Part shown: one piece after another, positions 1 through 3,980 of the stretch | Position numbering within the stretch: position 1 is the first letter of the stretch | Layout: each line of letters opens with the position of its first letter | Notes under the pieces: model-generated | Seen by the model: only the letters and a program-made list of their open reading frames with translations | Told to the model about the DNA's origin: nothing | Database searches by the model: none | Made by a program: the position numbers and the translations under genes | Assembly (NCBI GenBank): GCA_902797015.1 | Contig: CADBRG010000213.1 | Location: 1-5,275 of the forward strand | DNA length: 5,275 nt | Origin: an uncultured Lachnospiraceae bacterium | GTDB lineage: Bacteria; Bacillota; Clostridia; Lachnospirales; Lachnospiraceae | Direction of reading: 5' to 3'

Positions 1-71
1 GCCCGGATCATGAGATCGAAGTCCATCTCGGCGGCCAGCCGGTTTATTACTATATCATTTCTGTGGAATAG
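1..71 (+). CDS. fakA: C-terminal end of FakA/YloV-type DAK2-domain fatty acid kinase (partial)
   Basis: Only the last 22 complete codons are present, in the frame beginning at base 3; the gene starts outside the window. The peptide ends ...LGGQPVYYYIISVE, followed by TAG at 69-71. A terminal 'GGQP-Y-Y-SVE' pattern is what I know from the C-terminus of FakA (YloV), the ATP-dependent kinase subunit that phosphorylates fatty acids bound to FakB. The position directly upstream of recG is also the usual one for this gene in Firmicutes, which supports the call. The two genes are almost certainly in one operon, because the stop codon overlaps the recG Shine-Dalgarno. The assignment rests on a short peptide plus gene order, so it is moderate. 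Confidence 0.62.
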   Translation, partial: PDHEIEVHLGGQPVYYYIISVE

Positions 72-80
72 GAGATTGCC

Positions 81-2162
81 ATGAACTTGGATGCCCCGGT
101 TTCAGAATTAAAAGGCATCGGCAAAAAAACAGAAGAGTTATTTAATGCAGTAGGAGTATACACGATTCGTGATATACTCCTCTATTTTCCCCGCGATTAT
201 ATTTCATATCCAGACGTGAAAGACCCGGCAGATCTGATGCCGGGCGAACATGCTGCAATTTTCGTCCACATCAGTCGCCCGCCTGTTGTCAATACAAAAA
301 GCCGGCTTAAGACGGCCATTCTTGATATCGGTTACCAGAATATTCAGCTACGGGCGATCTGGTTTCACCAGCCGTATATCAGGTCCGTTCTGAAAAAAGG
401 ACAGGATTATATTCTCTATGGCAGGACAGCCGAGAAAAATGGTGTTCTGTATCTGGAACAGCCGCTGATCCACTCGCCGGAACAGTATAGGAACCTGCAG
501 AAAACCGTGCAGCCTGTGTACCAGCTGACAAAGGGACTCGGGAACAACATCGTGAAGAAAGCAGTTGATCAGGCCCTTTCAGAGTGTGTTTCGGACGATG
601 AGATGTCTTCGCTTCGGGATAGACTCCCGGAGGAAATCCTGCAAAAGCATTCGCTTTGCGGGTATGCCTATGCCCTGCAGAATATTCATTTTCCGATAGA
701 CATCGAGGCATGTATTGAAGCCAGACGCCGTCTGGTGTTTGATGAGTTTTTGCTGTTTCTGTTGCAGATGCATCTGATGAAGGAGCAGGAGGAAAAAACA
801 GCAAACAACCTTGTATTTCAGGAAGATTCGATCCTATCTGATATCATAGACCGGCTGCCTTATGAGCTGACAGGTGCCCAACGGCGTGCCATGGAAGATG
901 TGTTTGCGGACTTGAGAGGTCCGTATACGATGCAGCGTCTGATCCAGGGGGACGTCGGCTCGGGCAAAACGGTAATTGCATTTTCTGCCATGCTTGAGAT
1001 TTCAAAGCAGGGATACCAGGCTGCGATCATGGCGCCGACGGATGTATTGGCGAGGCAGCATGCGACAAAGCTTGCGGCATTTTGCGAACAGATGGGTGTG
1101 GATGCGCCGGTCGTGCTTTTGACAGGTTCTTTGAAGGCGGCTGAAAAGAGGACTGCACTCGAAACCATCCGTAATGAAAAAAACGCATTGATCGTCGGGA
1201 CCCATGCGCTGTTTCAGGAATGCGTGGAGTATGCAAGTCTTGCGCTGGTTGTGACAGATGAGCAGCATCGGTTCGGTGTGAAGCAGCGGGCCGGACTCGC
1301 CGAAAAAGGCGAACTGCCGCATTATCTTGTCATGAGCGCAACACCGATTCCAAGGACGCTCGCGATCATTTTGTACGGAGACCTTGATATCTCCGTGATC
1401 GATGAAGTGCCTGCGATGCGTCTGCCGATCAAAAACGCCGTGGTGGATCCGACCTGGCGGGACAAGGCATATTCCTTTATCGAAAAGCAGATCGCGGCAG
1501 GGCATCAGGTGTATATTGTCTGTCCGCTTGTCGAGCCGTCCGAGGAGATGGATGGTGAGAATGTGCTGGAGTATTCTAAGAAAATCCGGGAGCGGTTTCA
1601 GGGTGTTGCGAATGTCGGAATGCTGCATGGCCGCATGAAACCGGAAGAGAAGAACGCTGTGATGGAAGCATTCCTTCGCGGTGAGACGCAGATTCTTGTA
1701 TCAACAACCGTTATTGAGGTTGGTGTTGATGTGCCGAATGCAACCGTGATGATGATCGAAAACGCAGAGCGGTTCGGTCTTGCGCAGCTGCATCAGCTTC
1801 GCGGCCGCGTCGGCAGAGGCGATGCACAATCTTATTGCATTTTCATGCAGGGGAAAAAGGCGAATACAGAGAATGAGCGTCTTTCTATCCTGAATCGATC
1901 GAACGATGGCTTTGAGATCGCCAGGGAAGACTTGAAGCTGCGCGGCCCCGGAGACTTTTTCGGAATCCGCCAGAGTGGCGCGTTTTCCTTCCAGCTGGCT
2001 GACGTCTTCCAGGATATGGCGATGTTACAAAAAGCTTCTGAGGAGGCGAAGGAGATCCTGGCTGCCGATCCTGAGCTGGCCGCGCCGGAGCATTACATGT
2101 TGAAAAAAGAGATCCGCAGGATGGCTGAGAACAGTTATTCCGGAGAGCGGTTCCATATTTAA
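81..2162 (+). CDS. recG: ATP-dependent DNA helicase RecG
   Basis: A complete 693-residue protein, the normal length for RecG, the monomeric superfamily 2 double-strand DNA translocase that remodels stalled replication forks and branch-migrates Holliday junctions in the cytoplasm. The N-terminal 'LKGIGKKTEELF' segment (about 10-21) and the following OB-like wedge domain are typical. Helicase motifs are all visible: Walker A GDVGSGKT at 290-297, the RecG-type DEQH box at 393-396 followed by RFGV, motif III SATPIPRT at 419-426, motif V around STTVIEVGVD (541-550) and motif VI QLRGRVGRG at 572-580. The C-terminal RGPGDFFGIRQSG (621-633) is the family's characteristic TRG-region motif. The ATG at 81 is chosen because AGGAG at 70-74 lies six bases upstream; this site overlaps the preceding stop codon, indicating co-transcription and probably translational coupling with fakA. 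No damage or missing residue is seen. Confidence 0.98.
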   Translation: MNLDAPVSELKGIGKKTEELFNAVGVYTIRDILLYFPRDYISYPDVKDPADLMPGEHAAIFVHISRPPVVNTKSRLKTAILDIGYQNIQLRAIWFHQPYIRSVLKKGQDYILYGRTAEKNGVLYLEQPLIHSPEQYRNLQKTVQPVYQLTKGLGNNIVKKAVDQALSECVSDDEMSSLRDRLPEEILQKHSLCGYAYALQNIHFPIDIEACIEARRRLVFDEFLLFLLQMHLMKEQEEKTANNLVFQEDSILSDIIDRLPYELTGAQRRAMEDVFADLRGPYTMQRLIQGDVGSGKTVIAFSAMLEISKQGYQAAIMAPTDVLARQHATKLAAFCEQMGVDAPVVLLTGSLKAAEKRTALETIRNEKNALIVGTHALFQECVEYASLALVVTDEQHRFGVKQRAGLAEKGELPHYLVMSATPIPRTLAIILYGDLDISVIDEVPAMRLPIKNAVVDPTWRDKAYSFIEKQIAAGHQVYIVCPLVEPSEEMDGENVLEYSKKIRERFQGVANVGMLHGRMKPEEKNAVMEAFLRGETQILVSTTVIEVGVDVPNATVMMIENAERFGLAQLHQLRGRVGRGDAQSYCIFMQGKKANTENERLSILNRSNDGFEIAREDLKLRGPGDFFGIRQSGAFSFQLADVFQDMAMLQKASEEAKEILAADPELAAPEHYMLKKEIRRMAENSYSGERFHI

Positions 2163-2193
2163 ACGACCAGAAAGTTGCAATTTTTGGCGAGAT

Positions 2194-2220
2194 CAGGCGG
2201 GGCGATGCCCCGCCTGTTTG
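2194..2220 (+). terminator. GC-rich hairpin after recG, probable terminator
   Basis: A perfect 10-bp inverted repeat, CAGGCGGGGC (2194-2203) and GCCCCGCCTG (2207-2216), has a three-base loop and is followed by TTTG. It starts 31 bases after the recG stop. The stem is strong but the T tract is only three bases, so termination may be partial and transcripts could read through into the repeat block that starts at 2224. The hairpin has no counterpart before block 2, so it belongs to recG rather than to the repeat. Confidence 0.55.
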
Positions 2221-2223
2221 AGT

Positions 2224-2490
2224 TAGGCGATTGTGAGGGTTGTCTGACGGCAGATGAACGATTGTGAGGGTCGAACTGCTGCAATTTGACGATTGTGAGG
2301 CACAGACTGCATCAAATGAACGATTGTGTAGGGTAAATAGCCTCACAATCGTTCATGTCATGCAATGCAAGCCTCACAATCGTTCAACAGATACATAGAG
2401 TGCTTCACAATCGGTAAAGTCGAGCAGGCAAGTTCCACGTGCCAGCCCGTTACGGCTAAGAGGTGTACAGCTCTGGTGCCAGCACTTGCT
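2224..2490 (+). repeat. Phased palindromic repeat block 1 (array 2224-2413 plus conserved tail to 2490)
   Basis: The block contains seven copies of a 15-nt motif with consensus TGAACGATTGTGAGG. Direct copies start at 2224 (degenerate, TAGGCG...), 2255, 2286 (one end divergent) and 2317 (with an extra T: ...GTGTAGG). Inverted copies (CCTCACAATCGTTCA) start at 2341, 2372 and 2403 (CTTCACAATCG). Every neighbour within a half is exactly 31 nt apart, so 15-nt motifs alternate with 16-nt spacers. The two halves meet around the loop GTAAATAG (2333-2340). Pairing partners in the arms sum to 4672, giving nested stems 2317-2332/2341-2355, 2286-2300/2372-2386 and about 2259-2269/2403-2413. The copy at 2224 has no inverted partner. 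An 80-nt tail (2411-2490) follows, in which GGCAAGT (2427-2433) can pair with ACTTGCT (2484-2490). Positions 2255-2490 match block 2 without gaps. No protein coding is apparent. Confidence 0.93.
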
Positions 2491-2514
2491 TTTAATCTTG
2501 AAACGGAGCCAATA

Positions 2515-2689
2515 CTTAGAGCTCTTGACAAGAGAAAGGTCTGCGTCATCTGCCCTGTCAAGGGCAGGGCCGCAGTGCGTCAGGAACGCACTTGCGGTGC
2601 AGATGCACCCTTGACAGGCCATCGTGACACAGACCAAAGAGTAGTTAAGAGCTCTAAGCCTTATGGTGTCCCGGGAAGGGACATTTTTT
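2515..2689 (+). ncRNA. Putative structured non-coding RNA with intrinsic terminator (family not recognised)
   Basis: The stretch folds into one long, nearly symmetric hairpin. Stem 1 is 12 perfect pairs (2515-2526 with 2647-2658), followed by an 11/11-nt internal bubble. Stem 2 is 2538-2548 with 2625-2635, ten pairs and one mismatch. Stem 3 is 11 perfect pairs (2554-2564 with 2608-2618). The apical stem is 2570-2580 with 2586-2597, 11 pairs with T2592 bulged and loop CAGGA. A separate hairpin plus T6 follows at 2666-2689, giving the + strand as the transcribed strand. A long rod with a central bubble recalls 6S RNA, but I cannot match conserved 6S sequence, so I do not assign it. It could also be an untranslated leader element of the nuclease gene, or part of one transcript with block 1. 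No convincing promoter is seen; TTGCTT (2487-2492) with AATACT (2511-2516) is only a weak possibility. Confidence 0.6.
2666..2689 (+). terminator. Rho-independent terminator of the structured RNA
   Basis: TGTCCC (2667-2672) pairs with GGGACA (2678-2683) around loop GGGAA. A G-T wobble (2666 with 2684) can extend the stem, and six Ts follow directly (2684-2689). This is a compact classical terminator on the + strand. It lies 125 bases before the downstream start codon, so the nuclease gene needs its own promoter, or else this is an attenuator in its leader. Confidence 0.8.
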
Positions 2690-2730
2690 AATCTAAGGAT
2701 GCCATTATTCCGATAAGTATCTCTTGTGGT

Positions 2731-2761
2731 TTTACAGGATATGTGCTACGGTTCATATAAC
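2731..2761 (+). promoter_or_regulatory. Possible sigma-A promoter for the nuclease-like gene
   Basis: TTTACA (2731-2736) resembles a -35 box. The A+T-rich CATATAAC (2754-2761) offers a -10: CATATA at 17-bp spacing or TATAAC at 19-bp spacing. It lies after the terminator at 2689 and 54 bases before the start codon, where a promoter would be expected. Neither box is a perfect match and the best -10 has long spacing, so this is tentative. Confidence 0.35.
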
Positions 2762-2782
2762 ATTATTCTTGAATACAGTCCT

Positions 2783-2810
2783 TTCTCCTGATCTTTATTG
2801 AAAAGGAGAA
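2783..2810 (+). promoter_or_regulatory. Shine-Dalgarno of the nuclease gene inside a hairpin
   Basis: AAGGAG at 2803-2808 lies six bases before ATG 2815 and fixes that start. The sequence TTCTCCT (2783-2789) is exactly complementary to AGGAGAA (2804-2810), with a 14-nt A+T-rich loop between them. In the transcript this would mask the ribosome binding site. The pairing is directly visible; a regulatory role is inference. Confidence 0.55.
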
Positions 2811-2814
2811 CATT

Positions 2815-3717
2815 ATGGAAATGAATATCGTTTATTCGAGCGCGGTTGAGTATTGGCTTTCGCATCCTTTGAAAAAATCAGTTGATGAGTTTTCAAAACC
2901 GGTTCATGTTATGGTTCCTGATGTGGAGTCACGAAGGTATCTCAAAGATTATTCTTATCATGTGCAACCCGGCAATTTGCCGAAAGGCAGTTTTATCAAA
3001 CTTAATCCGTTTTTATCTGTATGCTCTCCGGAGCTGTGTTTCCTACAAGCTGCTTTATTTATTAAGTCATTCCCCAGGTTGGTGTGTTTTGCAAATGATC
3101 TTTGTGCGATCTATGTCAAAGACAATACATTGCAGTATCAACAGCGTCAAAGAGAATCAATCACATCAACTGCAGAAATCAGACATTATCTGGAATCTGT
3201 TACGGGTGTGCATGGGATAAAGCAAGCCAGAAAAGCAATTAAGTATAGTGTAGATCGTTCTAACTCGCCTATGGAATCAAAGCTGGCTGTGTTGTGCAGG
3301 TTGCCTTTTCGATTGGGCGGTTATTCATTACCGGAACCAAAAATGAATTATGAGATTTTTCTTTCCGCGGAGGCGTCCAGACATTTACAAAGAGAGTCGA
3401 TCAAATGCGATATGGTCTGGCCAGACAGGAAGGTGGCATTGGAGTATGAGAGTAACCTGACACATTTAAGTGTTACACAGCACGGGTACGATAAGAGCCG
3501 TGCGACAGCACTTCAACTATCCGGCTATCGGATTGTCTATGTTACATCACAAGACTTGAAAAGTTTCTCGGCAGTCGAAAATGTATTTCAGATTCTTAGG
3601 AGAACACTGGGATTACGAAAAAACAAGGATGTGTTAGCGAAAAATGAAGATATACGAAGACAAGCAATCTACGAGTTGTTGTTTTCAGGAAACTCTATAG
3701 AAAAAAGTGGCAAATGA
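2815..3717 (+). CDS. AbiEi-like / DUF559 (Vsr-like PD-(D/E)XK) nuclease-domain protein
   Basis: A 300-residue protein of unknown role. Residues about 1-145 resemble the N-terminal region of DUF559-containing proteins often annotated AbiEi-like, including 'SPELCFLQAAL' (71-81) and 'GVHGIKQARKAI' (131-142). The C-terminal part carries what I recognise as a DUF559/Vsr-type PD-(D/E)XK nuclease core: SPMESKL (E154), CDMVWPDRKVALEYES (D199, E210, E212), then H217/H223 and DKSRA (D226, R229), ending in GYRIVYVTSQDL. The usual family motif reads EYDG or EYDS; here it is EYES, so activity is not assured. There is no signal peptide or membrane segment, so it should be cytoplasmic. The start is set by AAGGAG at 2803-2808. 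The TGA stop is the first three bases of repeat block 2. The gene is flanked by repeat blocks and has A+T-richer codons than recG and rqcH, suggesting acquisition. It is not a HUH/RAYT transposase. The nuclease-fold call is moderate; substrate is unknown. Confidence 0.75.
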   Translation: MEMNIVYSSAVEYWLSHPLKKSVDEFSKPVHVMVPDVESRRYLKDYSYHVQPGNLPKGSFIKLNPFLSVCSPELCFLQAALFIKSFPRLVCFANDLCAIYVKDNTLQYQQRQRESITSTAEIRHYLESVTGVHGIKQARKAIKYSVDRSNSPMESKLAVLCRLPFRLGGYSLPEPKMNYEIFLSAEASRHLQRESIKCDMVWPDRKVALEYESNLTHLSVTQHGYDKSRATALQLSGYRIVYVTSQDLKSFSAVENVFQILRRTLGLRKNKDVLAKNEDIRRQAIYELLFSGNSIEKSGK

Positions 3718-3950
3718 ACGATTGTGAGGGTCGGGATGCGGCAGGTGAACGATTGTGAGGATTGAACTGCATCAAATGAATGATTGTGTAGGGAAAATAG
3801 CCTCACAATCGTTTATGTCATGTAATGCGTGCCTCACAATCGTTCAACAGATACATAGAGTGCCTCACAATCGACAAAGTCAAGCAAGCAAGTTCCATAC
3901 TCCGGCCCGCTACGGCAAGAAGGTGTGAAGTGTTGGCGCCAGCACTTGCT
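3715..3950 (+). repeat. Phased palindromic repeat block 2 (array 3715-3873 plus conserved tail to 3950)
   Basis: This is the second copy of the 236-nt block, gapless against 2255-2490 (197/236 identical; array part 136/156, tail 61/80). Direct motifs start at 3715, 3746 and 3777 (TGAATGATTGTGTAGG); inverted motifs start at 3801, 3832 and 3863. All steps within each half are 31 nt. Nested pairing (partners sum to 7592) gives a perfect 15-bp stem 3746-3760/3832-3846, an 11-bp outer stem 3719-3729/3863-3873 and an inner stem 3777-3792/3801-3815 with one extra T and two G-U pairs, around loop GAAAATAG. It is a clean 3+3 array: the fourth direct copy found in block 1 is absent, its place being occupied by nuclease codons. 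The tail closes with AGCAAGT (3887-3893) and ACTTGCT (3944-3950). The first motif supplies the nuclease stop codon. Confidence 0.93.
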
Positions 3951-3952
3951 AA

Positions 3953-3980
3953 AAAAGCTGCCGTTAATCCGGCAGCTTTT
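3953..3980. terminator. Bidirectional terminator between repeat block 2 and rqcH
   Basis: AAAAGCTGCCG (3953-3963) pairs with CGGCAGCTTTT (3970-3980), 11 perfect pairs with a six-base loop. The minus-strand transcript of rqcH ends in a run of six Ts (complement of 3951-3956); the plus-strand transcript ends in four Ts. It can therefore stop both converging transcription units. The rqcH stop codon lies in the loop (3964-3966), so one arm is coding sequence. Confidence 0.85.

Larger units (their letters stand above)
2224..3950. mobile_element. Candidate composite unit: repeat block, structured RNA, nuclease gene, repeat block
   Basis: This is an interpretive feature. Two directly repeated 236-nt blocks (2255-2490 and 3715-3950, 83% identical, no indels) bracket a putative structured RNA and a nuclease-like gene. 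The whole unit sits in an intergenic gap between two convergently oriented housekeeping genes, recG and rqcH. The nuclease gene is visibly richer in A+T than both neighbours. These are the marks expected of an acquired or repeat-borne module. However, I see no transposase or recombinase, no terminal inverted repeats at the outer edges and no target-site duplication, so mobility is inferred, not shown. Recombination between the blocks would remove the RNA and nuclease genes and leave one block behind. An alternative is that the blocks are independent copies of a dispersed repeat and the gene between them is unrelated. Confidence 0.4.

Noticed and set aside
379..1628. Several minus-strand open frames inside recG
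   Set aside because: All are antisense to a complete, well-conserved recG and show low-complexity, unlikely composition.
1885..2346. 153-codon open frame on the minus strand
   Set aside because: It overlaps the 3' end of recG, the terminator and repeat block 1; the frame is a by-product of recG codon use.
2224..2413. CRISPR array
   Set aside because: Repeats are only 15 nt, they reverse orientation halfway, spacers are 16 nt and are shared between the two blocks, and no cas genes are present.
2427..2490. tRNA or tRNA-like gene in the tail
   Set aside because: The 7-bp closing stem and length are suggestive, but there is no anticodon arm, T-loop sequence or CCA context.
2515..2658. Firm assignment as 6S RNA
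   Set aside because: The overall rod and bubble fit, but no conserved sequence block could be matched by eye; it is left as an unassigned structured RNA.
2365..2691. 108-codon open frame on the + strand across block 1 and the RNA candidate
   Set aside because: It starts inside a repeat motif, runs through the long inverted repeats and the terminator, has no ribosome binding site and no recognisable domain.
2694..2716. Sigma-28-type promoter around CCGATAA (2710-2716)
   Set aside because: The -10-like box matches, but no TAAA-type -35 box lies at the required distance.
2815..3717. RAYT or other transposase
   Set aside because: No HUH, DDE or serine/tyrosine recombinase motifs; the conserved residues fit a DUF559/Vsr-like domain.
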